Source: Curvibacter gracilis ATCC BAA-807 (GTDB lineage: Bacteria > Pseudomonadota > Gammaproteobacteria > Burkholderiales > Burkholderiaceae_C). Taken from it: 64,000 nt of DNA. The stretch lies in NCBI RefSeq assembly GCF_000518645.1, contig NZ_JADZ01000005.1:381145-445144 (forward strand), given 5' to 3'. Under the pieces are notes generated by a model that saw nothing but the letters and a program-made list of their open reading frames with translations, had not been told where the DNA came from and searched no databases. Positions 42,805 to 50,019 of the stretch are shown here, one piece after another; positions within the stretch are counted from its first letter, which is position 1, and each line of letters begins with the position of its first letter. Made by a program: the position numbers and the translations under genes.

Positions 42805-43662
42805 TTATTGCAAAAAGGCGGGCTTGGCGTAGCCAGCGAAGCGGCTGTCCACCACGGCCTTGAACTCTTTGGAGCGGTAGGCCTCGGCGATGTCGCGCGC
42901 CCAGGGCGTGTCCTGATCGGCGCGCTTGACGGCCACCACGTTCAGGTAGTGGTCGGGCGTCTTTTCCAGGGCCACGGCTTCGGTCAGCTTGAGGCCCGAG
43001 GAGATGGCAAAGTTGCCGTTGACGATGGCGTACTCGGCATCGCCCAGCGAGCGCGGCAGCTGGGCGGCCTCCAGCGGGATCAGCTTGAGCTTCAAGGGGT
43101 TGGCCTCCAGGTCTTTTTCGCTGGCGCGCAGCGGGTCGATGCCCGCCTTGAGCTTGACCAGGTGGTTCTGCTCCAGCAGCACCAGGGCACGGGCCAGGTT
43201 GCTGGGGTCGTTGGGCAGGGTCACGCGGTCACCCTCACGGGCTTCGGCCAGGGTCTTGCGGCGGGTGGAGTACACGCCTAGCGGGGCGATGGGGCCCTGC
43301 ACCAGTTCGACCAGGTCGAGCTTCTGATCCGCCGCAAACTTGCGCAGGTACACGCGGTGCTGGAAGAAGTTGGCATCGAGCGAACCCTGGGCCAGGGCCA
43401 GGTTGGGCTGCACGTAGTCGTTGAACTCGACCAGCTTGACCTGGTAGCCCTTCTTTTCGAGCAGCGGCACGATGCCGGCCTTGAGCTGGTCGATGTTGGA
43501 GCCGGCGGTGCCGCCGATCACCAGTTCTTTCTTGCTGGCGCTCTGGGCCAGCGCGGCGCCCGGGCCCATCAAGGCCAGGGCGGTGGTGGCGGCCAGGGCC
43601 GACAGCCAGGCACGGCGGGGAAGAAGGGGAAGAAGGCGCAGAGGGCGTTGGAATGCGGTCAT
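42805..43662 (-). CDS. metQ: Methionine ABC transporter substrate-binding protein (MetQ/NlpA family)
   Basis: A 285-residue protein with a signal peptide (about 1-40, ending A-L-A-Q-S; no lipobox cysteine, so probably soluble periplasmic). Family hallmarks are V-E-F-N-D-Y-V-Q-P-N-L-A-L, D-A-N-F-F-Q-H, L-P-N-D-P-S-N-L-A-R-A-L and the closing F-A-G-Y-A-K-P-A-F. It lies 30 bases after metI in a leftward metN-metI-metQ-mtnD order. It binds methionine or a related sulfur compound. Confidence 0.9.
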   Translation of the reverse strand: MTAFQRPLRLLPLLPRRAWLSALAATTALALMGPGAALAQSASKKELVIGGTAGSNIDQLKAGIVPLLEKKGYQVKLVEFNDYVQPNLALAQGSLDANFFQHRVYLRKFAADQKLDLVELVQGPIAPLGVYSTRRKTLAEAREGDRVTLPNDPSNLARALVLLEQNHLVKLKAGIDPLRASEKDLEANPLKLKLIPLEAAQLPRSLGDAEYAIVNGNFAISSGLKLTEAVALEKTPDHYLNVVAVKRADQDTPWARDIAEAYRSKEFKAVVDSRFAGYAKPAFLQ

Positions 43663-43692
43663 GGGAAGGCTTTCAAAAATGGGGGAAAGGTC

Positions 43693-44355
43693 TCAGCGCT
43701 TGTCGAGGCGGCGCGCCACGGTGTTGCCGGTGAACTGCACGGCCTGCACCAGCAGCACCAGCAGGGCCACGGTGAGCACCATCACATCGGTCTGGAAGCG
43801 GTAGTAGCCGTAGCGGATGGCCAGGTCGCCAATGCCGCCGCCGCCCACCACACCGGCAATCGCCGAGTACGACAGAAAGCTCACGGCCAGCACGGTCAGG
43901 GCCAGCACCAGGCCCGAGCGGGCCTCGACCAGCAGCACGCGCCAGACGATCTGCAGCTCACTGGCGCCCATGGCGTGGGCCGCCTCGATCACGCCGCGCG
44001 GCACGTCGCGCAGGCACTGGTCCACCAGGCGGGCCAGGTAGGGGATGGCGGCAAACGACAGCGGCACGGCCGCCGCCAAGGGCCCGATCGAGGTGCCGAC
44101 GATGGAGCGCGTGAACGGCACCAGGGCCACCAGCAGGATGATGAAGGGGAAGGAGCGCACGGTGTTGACCAGCCAGTTCAGCACCAGAAAGGCCGGCTTG
44201 TTGTCCAGCGACTGGCCCGGCCCCAGCAGAAACAGCAGCACCCCCAGCGGGCCGCCGATCAGCACAGCGGCCGACAGGCCGATGGCCAGCATCAGAAAGG
44301 TCTGGGCGGTGGCCACCCACAGCTCGGGCAGGATGGCGGCGATGTTCTCAGGCAT
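43693..44355 (-). CDS. metI: Methionine ABC transporter permease
   Basis: A 220-residue permease with five membrane helices. It shows the MetI signatures N-T-V-R-S-F-P-F-I-I-L-L-V-A-L-V-P-F-T-R and, in the coupling region, E-A-A-H-A-M-G-A-S-E-L-Q-I-V-W-R. The second half has S-Y-S-A-I-A-G-V-V-G-G-G-G-I-G-D-L-A, also typical. Its start overlaps the end of metN by 8 bases. Confidence 0.95.
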   Translation of the reverse strand: MPENIAAILPELWVATAQTFLMLAIGLSAAVLIGGPLGVLLFLLGPGQSLDNKPAFLVLNWLVNTVRSFPFIILLVALVPFTRSIVGTSIGPLAAAVPLSFAAIPYLARLVDQCLRDVPRGVIEAAHAMGASELQIVWRVLLVEARSGLVLALTVLAVSFLSYSAIAGVVGGGGIGDLAIRYGYYRFQTDVMVLTVALLVLLVQAVQFTGNTVARRLDKR

Positions 44356-45223
44356 AGGCCAACTCCTTGGCGGGGACAGAATTCAGGGAAGCGCGGGAGG
44401 CATCACGGGAGGTGTCTCGTGCCGCATCGCGGGCCGGGCGGCTGCGCACCAGCTCGGCCAGTTCGCGGCCCAGCACGGTCTGGCGTTCCACGCCCAACTC
44501 GTCCACCGCAAACTGCTCCACCAGGCGGCCCTGCTCCAGGATGGCGACATGGCGGCACAACAGCTCGACCACCGACAGCTCATGGGTGACGATGACGATG
44601 GTCACACCCACCTTCTGGTTGATGTCACGCAGGGTCTCCAGCAGCGAGCGGGTGGTCTCGCTGTCGAGCGCCGAGGTGGGCTCGTCGCACAGCAGCACCT
44701 GGGGGCGCGGCGCCAGGGCGCGGGCAATCGCCACACGCTGCTTCTGGCCGCCCGAGAGCTGGGCCGGGTAGCTTTGCGCCTTTTCGGGCAGGCCCACCAG
44801 GGCCAGGCATTCGTGCACACGCTCGGCGATCTCGGCACGGCTGTGGCGACCGTGGATCTTCAGCGCAAAGGCCACGTTGTCGAACACAGTGGCGTTCTGC
44901 AGCAGGTTGAACTGCTGAAAAATCATGCCGATGTTCTGGCGCGTGTCGCGCAGCTCGCGGCGCGTCAGGGCGGTCAGGTCGCGCCCGGCCACCAGCACGC
45001 GGCCGCCGTCGGGCTTTTCGAGCAGGTTGATCAGGCGCAGCAAGGTGGATTTGCCGGCGCCGCTCTTGCCGATCAGGCCGAACACGTCGCCGGCCTGGAT
45101 GCTCAGCGACACCTCGCGCACCGCATCGAAGGCGGCGCCGCCGGGCAGGGCAAACGATTTGCGCACCGCCTCCAGCCGGATCACGGGGGCCGCCTCGGCG
45201 GCCGGAGAAGTTAAACCAGTCAT
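44348..45223 (-). CDS. metN: Methionine ABC transporter ATP-binding protein
   Basis: A 291-residue ATPase: Walker A G-K-S-G-A-G-K-S-T, signature L-S-G-G-Q-K-Q-R-V-A-I-A-R, Walker B V-L-L-C-D-E-P-T-S-A-L-D, and M-I-F-Q-Q-F-N-L-L. It is shorter than Escherichia coli MetN (343 residues) and ends soon after the ATPase core, so the C-terminal methionine-sensing domain that causes transinhibition appears to be missing. First gene of the leftward operon, it diverges from a second metQ-like gene. Confidence 0.93.
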   Translation of the reverse strand: MTGLTSPAAEAAPVIRLEAVRKSFALPGGAAFDAVREVSLSIQAGDVFGLIGKSGAGKSTLLRLINLLEKPDGGRVLVAGRDLTALTRRELRDTRQNIGMIFQQFNLLQNATVFDNVAFALKIHGRHSRAEIAERVHECLALVGLPEKAQSYPAQLSGGQKQRVAIARALAPRPQVLLCDEPTSALDSETTRSLLETLRDINQKVGVTIVIVTHELSVVELLCRHVAILEQGRLVEQFAVDELGVERQTVLGRELAELVRSRPARDAARDTSRDASRASLNSVPAKELAYA

Positions 45224-45296
45224 GGGTTGGGGGTGATGAAGAAAGGCCGCAGTATCTGCAAGCCCCCGCCGAAGCGGAACGAATGAAACAGCCGAC

Positions 45297-45357
45297 GCTT
45301 ATCCGGTTTGCGCATAAGCCGGCCCAACAGCCATCGCGTCGCGCCCACCCGATAAGC
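45297..45357. promoter_or_regulatory. Repeated GCTTAT/ATAAGC half-sites between metN and the second metQ
   Basis: GCTTATC at 45297, ATAAGC at 45314 and GATAAGC at 45351 lie in the 230-base divergent gap. The first pair forms a GCTTAT-N11-ATAAGC dyad, as expected for a LysR-type regulator. A sulfur regulator such as CysB or SsuR would fit the context, but the site is not proven. Confidence 0.45.
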
Positions 45358-45452
45358 ACATGCGAATTGCTTCCTTGGCAGCACGCGCCAAGCCTTGCAC
45401 AGTGGGCCGCCTGTCTGAACTGAAACGGCGGCCCGCGCCGCCCGCATTTGCC

Positions 45453-46280
45453 ATGTCCCTGTTTTCTGCACGCCCCACCCGTCGCCACCTCGCCCTGGGC
45501 CTGAGCGCCCTGGCCCTGTCGCTGGCCGCGCTGAGCCCCGCCCTGGCCCAGGACAAGAAGACCCTCAAGGTGGGCATCTCGGTCGGCCACGCCGAAGAGA
45601 TCTTTGCCGTGGTCAAGAAGGTGGCGGCCCGTGACGGCCTGAACATCGAGGTGATCACCTTCAACGACTACCAGTTGCCCAATGCAGCCCTGGCCGCCGG
45701 TGACCTGGACGCCAACGCCTTCCAGCACAAGCCCTTTCTCGACAACCAGATCAAGGCCCGCGGCTTTGACCTGGTGCCGGTGGGCCTGACCATCACCGCG
45801 CCGCTGGGCTTTTACTCGCGCAAGATCAAGTCCATCGCCGATCTGCCCGAGGGCGCTTCGGTCGGCATCCAGAACGACCCGAGCAACGGCAACCGGGCGC
45901 TGCTGCTGCTGCAGTCGGCCGGCCTGATCACCCTCAAGCCCGAGGCCGTGAAGAACAACAACGCCACCCCGCTGGACGTGGTGAGCAACCCGCGCAAGCT
46001 CAAGCTGGTGGCGCTGGACGCGGCCCAGCTGCCGCGCTCACTGGACGATCTGGTGATCGCCTCGATCAACAACGATTACGCCTCGCAGGCCGGCCTCTCG
46101 CTGCAGCGCGACGCCGTGATCAAGGAAGCCCCCCAGGGCCCCTATGCCAACCTGATCGCCGTGCGCCGCGCTGATCAGAACCAGCCCTGGGTGAAGCGCC
46201 TGGTGGCGGCCTACCAGTCGCCCGAGGTGAAGCAGTTCATCGAAAGCAAGTTCAACGGCGCCCTGGTGCCGGCCTTCTGA
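45453..46280 (+). CDS. Second MetQ/NlpA-family substrate-binding protein
   Basis: A 275-residue protein with a signal peptide (about 1-32, ending P-A-L-A-Q-D; no lipobox). Family features are V-I-T-F-N-D-Y-Q-L-P-N-A-A-L, D-A-N-A-F-Q-H-K-P-F, I-Q-N-D-P-S-N-G-N-R-A-L and I-E-S-K-F-N-G-A-L. I chose the ATG at 45453; an upstream in-frame ATG at 45360 is separated by a non-signal stretch. It probably shares MetNI with the other MetQ, giving a second ligand range. The DszC/SfnB-like gene follows 10 bases later, suggesting capture of an organosulfur ligand. Confidence 0.88.
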   Translation: MSLFSARPTRRHLALGLSALALSLAALSPALAQDKKTLKVGISVGHAEEIFAVVKKVAARDGLNIEVITFNDYQLPNAALAAGDLDANAFQHKPFLDNQIKARGFDLVPVGLTITAPLGFYSRKIKSIADLPEGASVGIQNDPSNGNRALLLLQSAGLITLKPEAVKNNNATPLDVVSNPRKLKLVALDAAQLPRSLDDLVIASINNDYASQAGLSLQRDAVIKEAPQGPYANLIAVRRADQNQPWVKRLVAAYQSPEVKQFIESKFNGALVPAF

Positions 46281-46290
46281 AGGAGTCCCC

Positions 46291-47535
46291 ATGAGCACCG
46301 CCACCGCTGATCACAGCGAAACCCAGATCAACCCCCACCCGGCCCCGCTGGGCCACGCCCTGCCCCCGGCAGCCGATGCCGCCATCCTGCATGCCCGCGC
46401 CCAGGCCCTGCTGCCCGAGATCGCGGCCGGCGCCGCCGAGCGCGAACGCAAGCGCGAGCTGCCCTATGCCCTGGTGCGCCGCATCGCCGAGGCCGGCCTG
46501 CTGACCTGGCGCATCCCCAAGGCCCAGGGCGGCCCAGGCGCCTCGGTGCACGATGTGATCCGCTTCGTGATCGACCTGGCGGCGGCGGACTCGAACGTGG
46601 CCCAGGCCCTGCGGCCCAATTTCGGCACCGTCGACAGCCTGCTGTACGGCGGCACCGAGGCGGAGCAGCGGCGCTGGTTCCCCCGCCTGCTGGCCGGCGA
46701 GATCTTCGGCAATGCCGGGCTGGAGCGCGGGGGCGCCCACGGCGCCAACACCGCCCAGTTGCGCCGCGAAGGCGAGCACTACCGCATCAGCGGCAGCAAG
46801 TACTACAGCACCGGCGCCCTGTATGCCGACTGGATCGGCTCGCTGGCCCTCAACGAGGAAGGCCGTGAGGTCGCCTTCACCGTGCCACGGCACCGCCCGG
46901 GGCTGGAGCTGGTGGACGATTTCGACACCACCGGCCAGCGCCTGACGGCCAGCGGCAGCACGCACTTTCAAAACGTGCTGGTGCGGGCCGAAGAGGTGCG
47001 GGTGAACTCCTTCCCGCGTGACCGCCGCAGCCCGATTGCACCGCTGTTCCAGCTCTTCCTGGCCGCTGTGCAGGCCGGCATTGCGCGCAACGCCCTGAAC
47101 GACGCCGTGGCCTTTGCCCGCCACAAGGCACGCCCCATCCGCCACAGCACGGCCACCCGTTCGGTGGACGACCCCTATGTGCAGGAGACCGTGGGCCAGA
47201 TCGCCGCCCAGGCCTACGCCGCCGAGGCCACCGTGCTGCGCGCCGCCGACGCGATCGATGCCGCCTGGGCCGACCAGCTCAGCGAAAGCACCCTGACCCA
47301 GGCCTCGATCGAAGTGGCCCAGGCCCAGTATTTCGCAGCCGAGGCGGCCCTGAAGGCCTCGGAGCTGGCCTTTGACGTGGGCGGCGCCTCGGCCACCGAT
47401 CGCAACATCAACCTCGACCGCCACTGGCGCAACGCCCGCACCGTGGCCAACCACAACCCGCGCCAGTGGAAGGCCGCCGCCAGCGGGGCCTGGCACCTGA
47501 GTGGGACTGCGCCGCCGACGACGGGGTTGTTCTGA
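46291..47535 (+). CDS. Acyl-CoA-dehydrogenase-fold flavin monooxygenase, DszC/SfnB-like
   Basis: A 414-residue protein with the three-part acyl-CoA dehydrogenase fold: an N-terminal helical domain (about 30-130), a beta domain (about 135-245; G-S-K-Y-Y-S-T-G) and a C-terminal helical domain (about 255-400; N-P-R-Q-W-K near the end). It lacks the usual catalytic Glu environment of fatty-acid enzymes and resembles DszC/SfnB-type enzymes that act on sulfones or dibenzothiophene-like compounds with reduced flavin. A strong AAGGAG site precedes the ATG. It forms a pair with the MetQ-like gene upstream, so a role in sulfur acquisition is likely. Confidence 0.82.
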   Translation: MSTATADHSETQINPHPAPLGHALPPAADAAILHARAQALLPEIAAGAAERERKRELPYALVRRIAEAGLLTWRIPKAQGGPGASVHDVIRFVIDLAAADSNVAQALRPNFGTVDSLLYGGTEAEQRRWFPRLLAGEIFGNAGLERGGAHGANTAQLRREGEHYRISGSKYYSTGALYADWIGSLALNEEGREVAFTVPRHRPGLELVDDFDTTGQRLTASGSTHFQNVLVRAEEVRVNSFPRDRRSPIAPLFQLFLAAVQAGIARNALNDAVAFARHKARPIRHSTATRSVDDPYVQETVGQIAAQAYAAEATVLRAADAIDAAWADQLSESTLTQASIEVAQAQYFAAEAALKASELAFDVGGASATDRNINLDRHWRNARTVANHNPRQWKAAASGAWHLSGTAPPTTGLF

Positions 47536-47579
47536 GGTTGCCTTGAAAAGGGCAAGCGCCAGGCTCATGGGCCCGGCCT

Positions 47580-47842
47580 TGCCCTGTATTGCCATGTCTG
47601 CGGGCGCTCGTGCAGCTCCTTTTCCATGGTCGGGTCGCTCAGGTTCCACCGCCGTTGCAGGCAATGGATGCGCAGCATGGTCTGCACTGCAAACCACCCA
47701 AAGTCTGATGTTCGCCACACGCGTGCGGTTGGATCAACGCCAAAAGCACCGACCAGGGCACCACCTGGCTCATCTCATCGAGGAAGACTTCTTTGCGGGC
47801 CTACTTGGGTAGTGGGTCAAGGCCGAGCGTGATCTGGTTCAT
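47580..47842 (-). pseudogene. Decayed IS5-family transposase, N-terminal remnant
   Basis: The minus strand reads M-N-Q-I-T-L-G-L-D-P-L-P-K, a TAG stop, then A-R-K-E-V-F-L-D-E-M and Q-V-V-P-W-S-V-L-L-A-L-I. After a frame change it continues T-M-L-R-I-H-C-L-Q and W-N-L-S-D-P-T-M-E-K-E-L. These are the N-terminal motifs of IS5-family transposases. A stop codon, a frameshift and loss of everything after about 90 residues show that it is dead. A CTCGCC/GGCGAG hairpin at 47869-47885 lies just beyond the start. It marks the edge of the low-GC patch. Confidence 0.8.
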
Positions 47843-47914
47843 TTGGGTTATCTCGTGCGATCTTCAGCCTCGCCCTGCTGGCGAGATGGTATTTACAGAT
47901 AATTCTTAGAGTGA

Positions 47915-48316
47915 CTATAGGCCGTACCCATCAACCCTCATTATTTCCTTGCAAGCCTTCAATTTAAGGCTATCACTCGATTGTGATTCAATATGTTTCA
48001 AAAACGCCCTCAAACCTTCCGCATAGAAATACACATATTCATCACTTGACTTGATAGCATCCATGTCTTTTTGACTAATGTTCCCGAGTTCATTTTTCAT
48101 TTCTACCTGCCCGCGGATCACAATGTCTTTGTCAACCTTTATACATGCATCAACTGAAGCCTGATAAATTGCAACCTTAAATTCCAAAGAATAATCCCAA
48201 ACCGCAAGCACGTCACTTGACAGAAAAAATATCTTAATAGCAACCAAAGATCTTAGGTGACTCATTAGAAATCGAACAAGGATAAAGATGCGAACTTTTT
48301 CAATGATTTTTTTCAT
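47915..48316 (-). CDS. Low-GC hypothetical protein with N-terminal hydrophobic segment
   Basis: A 133-residue protein with a basic start (M-K-K-I-I-E-K-V-R) and a hydrophobic stretch (about 10-40, I-F-I-L-V-R-F-L-M through A-I-K-I-F-F-L), so probably membrane anchored or exported. The rest is charged with paired cysteines (D-A-C-I-K and K-A-C-K-E). No family is recognised. Codon use is strikingly AT-rich compared with the rest of the window, indicating horizontal acquisition. A GTG five codons upstream is an alternative start. No good ribosome-binding site is visible. Confidence 0.5.
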   Translation of the reverse strand: MKKIIEKVRIFILVRFLMSHLRSLVAIKIFFLSSDVLAVWDYSLEFKVAIYQASVDACIKVDKDIVIRGQVEMKNELGNISQKDMDAIKSSDEYVYFYAEGLRAFLKHIESQSSDSLKLKACKEIMRVDGYGL

Positions 48317-48398
48317 AAATTTATAATTCACAAAGGCTAGAATTCAGCCAAACAAACATGCAACCCACTGGGCTTTTATATAAAAATTCAAAATCAAA

Positions 48399-48692
48399 TT
48401 AGCTCAACCAGAAAAAACCAAGAGTCTGGCAGCACGAGAAAATAATATTCAAGATTTCGCAAAAACAAACCACTACCGCAAAGTAAATCCACGCAACAAT
48501 CCAAAATATCTTTACTTCAAAAACAACAATCCTCAGTTTTATTATGCAAATGTATCCACCCACATCACCAAATTTACAAGGACATTGCAAATCCGGTCCA
48601 CACCGACATGCCCGAAATATTTTACCTCCATGGTAAATATAATAATTTTTCTCAAAATCAAAAACCTTGGCAAACCAAATAAAAACCCCCAA
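48399..48692 (-). CDS. Possible small Cys-rich membrane protein in the low-GC patch
   Basis: An open frame of 97 codons starting with TTG; no ATG is available. The product would have C29-R-C31 ... C37-P-C39 near the N-terminus and two hydrophobic segments (about 48-78 and 80-95), with tyrosine- and glycine-rich parts between. Codon use is AT-rich like its neighbours. I do not recognise it, and the weak start means it may not be expressed or may be part of a broken gene. Confidence 0.3.
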   Translation of the reverse strand: MGVFIWFAKVFDFEKNYYIYHGGKIFRACRCGPDLQCPCKFGDVGGYICIIKLRIVVFEVKIFWIVAWIYFAVVVCFCEILNIIFSCCQTLGFFWLS

Positions 48693-48706
48693 GAGAAAAA
48701 TCCAAA

Positions 48707-48949
48707 TTAACGTAGCAGAGTAATAAAATCAAAACCCAGGCACCAACACAGAAATATGAACACCACCCTATAATTGATCGATCTCAATTCCAAGCAACAT
48801 GAAATATATTTGAGCATTCCTCTTAATAATAAATCAAGAGATTTCTTTAAAATATTCATAACCTGCCCAACATTTACTATTGCCATCAGCTCATTTACTC
48901 CCTCAAAACGAAACCATACCTCCCAATTTGCGAAGATGGAGCAAATCAA
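48707..48949 (-). CDS. Possible small protein in the low-GC patch
   Basis: An open frame of 80 codons from TTG; an internal ATG at 48886 would give 59 residues. The C-terminal part is hydrophobic (V-V-F-I-F-L-C-W-C-L-G-F). Another short frame at 48903-49016 (37 codons from GTG) overlaps it on the same strand and encodes a membrane-helix-like peptide (A-A-I-Y-F-V-I-W-L-I-K-F-F). Which is real, if any, cannot be decided from the sequence. Confidence 0.2.
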   Translation of the reverse strand: MICSIFANWEVWFRFEGVNELMAIVNVGQVMNILKKSLDLLLRGMLKYISCCLELRSINYRVVFIFLCWCLGFDFITLLR

Positions 48950-49122
48950 AAAATTTGATAAGCCATATTACAAAATAAATCGCAGCGGTGGCGCCAAGCA
49001 TTAACCCAGGCGCCACGAGCAAGTCGCGGAAGAAATTTATGATGTTGTCGGAGATCGTTTTAAAAGGTGCCGCACCTGAATTTTTAATGGTGAGCGCAGA
49101 CGACCACGGTTACTTGAAACCC

Positions 49123-49599
49123 TCACCGTAGTGGCCCCAAAAATAACTCGACCACACTGTTTTCACCCAACTCGTATTTTCCAATATCAATGAGCCTGAT
49201 TAAAAAGTGGTGAACCAGGTCTTTCTCATCGTGCTCATACAACGCCTTGATAGTGACATATGCAAATCCGCCCTTTTTCTCACAAGTGGCAGTCTGAATC
49301 AAGTATTGCGCATGATCGTTATTCAACTCAGAAAACGCCAACGTCTTGATCAACTTTGATTTCTGCTCTAGCGTCGAATGCGTGATCCACTGCACATAGA
49401 CCTCACTGCCTGCCCCATCATCAACATCAGCAACGACAAGGCGGTAATAGCCACGCGTGTCTTTTACCCTCCAATCTCCGCATGTTTTTATGATTCTGTA
49501 ATTGAGCGGCAAAGCTTGAACACTCTCCAGCAGCATGGATTCGAGTGAGGCCGCGTAACCGGAGATTGAAATCAATGTGAAAAATATTATTTTTCTCAT
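49123..49599 (-). CDS. Exported hypothetical protein
   Basis: A 158-residue protein with a convincing signal peptide (M-R-K-I-I-F-F-T-L-I-S-I-S-G-Y-A-A). The mature part has two cysteines, in K-T-C-G-D-W and T-A-T-C-E-K, and several aromatic beta-strand-like stretches (Y-Y-R-L-V-V-A-D-V). It is moderately AT-rich, intermediate between the low-GC patch and the normal genome. The ATG at 49599 places the signal peptide at the very N-terminus; the open frame continues upstream with a basic, Arg-rich non-signal leader. No family is recognised. Confidence 0.55.
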   Translation of the reverse strand: MRKIIFFTLISISGYAASLESMLLESVQALPLNYRIIKTCGDWRVKDTRGYYRLVVADVDDGAGSEVYVQWITHSTLEQKSKLIKTLAFSELNNDHAQYLIQTATCEKKGGFAYVTIKALYEHDEKDLVHHFLIRLIDIGKYELGENSVVELFLGPLR

Positions 49600-50019
49600 G
49601 GTTAACGACCATTCAGCGACTCTGCGCTGCCTCGCTCGCTCTTTTGCTTGCAAGAGACATCAGAGTGCCTGAATATTTCTGCGTGACTAACACGCTATTC
49701 CATTGATTGCAGTCACGATTGACTGGCTGGCCATGCGTTCGCCGTCGAGACGGGAACAAGAATAGGAATAAAGCATTGATCGCCTCCGCAATTTAGAAAT
49801 CGATGAACCAAGCAAGCCCAAAAATCCAACATGCCTCTAAATAGGCGTGCGTTTTGATTTATGCGTGATTTCAAATTCTAAAATTCAACAAAGGCGATTC
49901 GAGCCAATCAAGGATGGGCGGCCGCTCCTAAATGCTGAGCGCAGAGGTCGATGGCGGGAAGCCATTGGCCAGGGGCTTGTCCGGAAAAGCCCCTGGCTGG
50001 TTTGGGCTGTGCAGTCGCC
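49600..50019. other. Gene-free transition from low-GC patch to chromosomal DNA
   Basis: About 420 bases. The right part (from about 49900) regains high GC and contains the hairpin described separately. Short open frames on both strands show no protein-like features. I found no RNA gene or attachment site. Confidence 0.4.
49969..49996. terminator. Strong hairpin downstream of the second family-5 binding protein gene
   Basis: Perfect ten-base arms CCAGGGGCTT and AAGCCCCTGG around an eight-base loop, ending 23 bases beyond the stop of the minus-strand gene. It lacks a U-run but is the strongest GC stem in the vicinity and a likely transcript end. Confidence 0.55.

Noticed and set aside
47501..47832. 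Plus-strand frames after the DszC/SfnB-like gene
   Set aside because: The opposite strand carries recognisable though broken IS5-family transposase motifs, so these frames are shadows.
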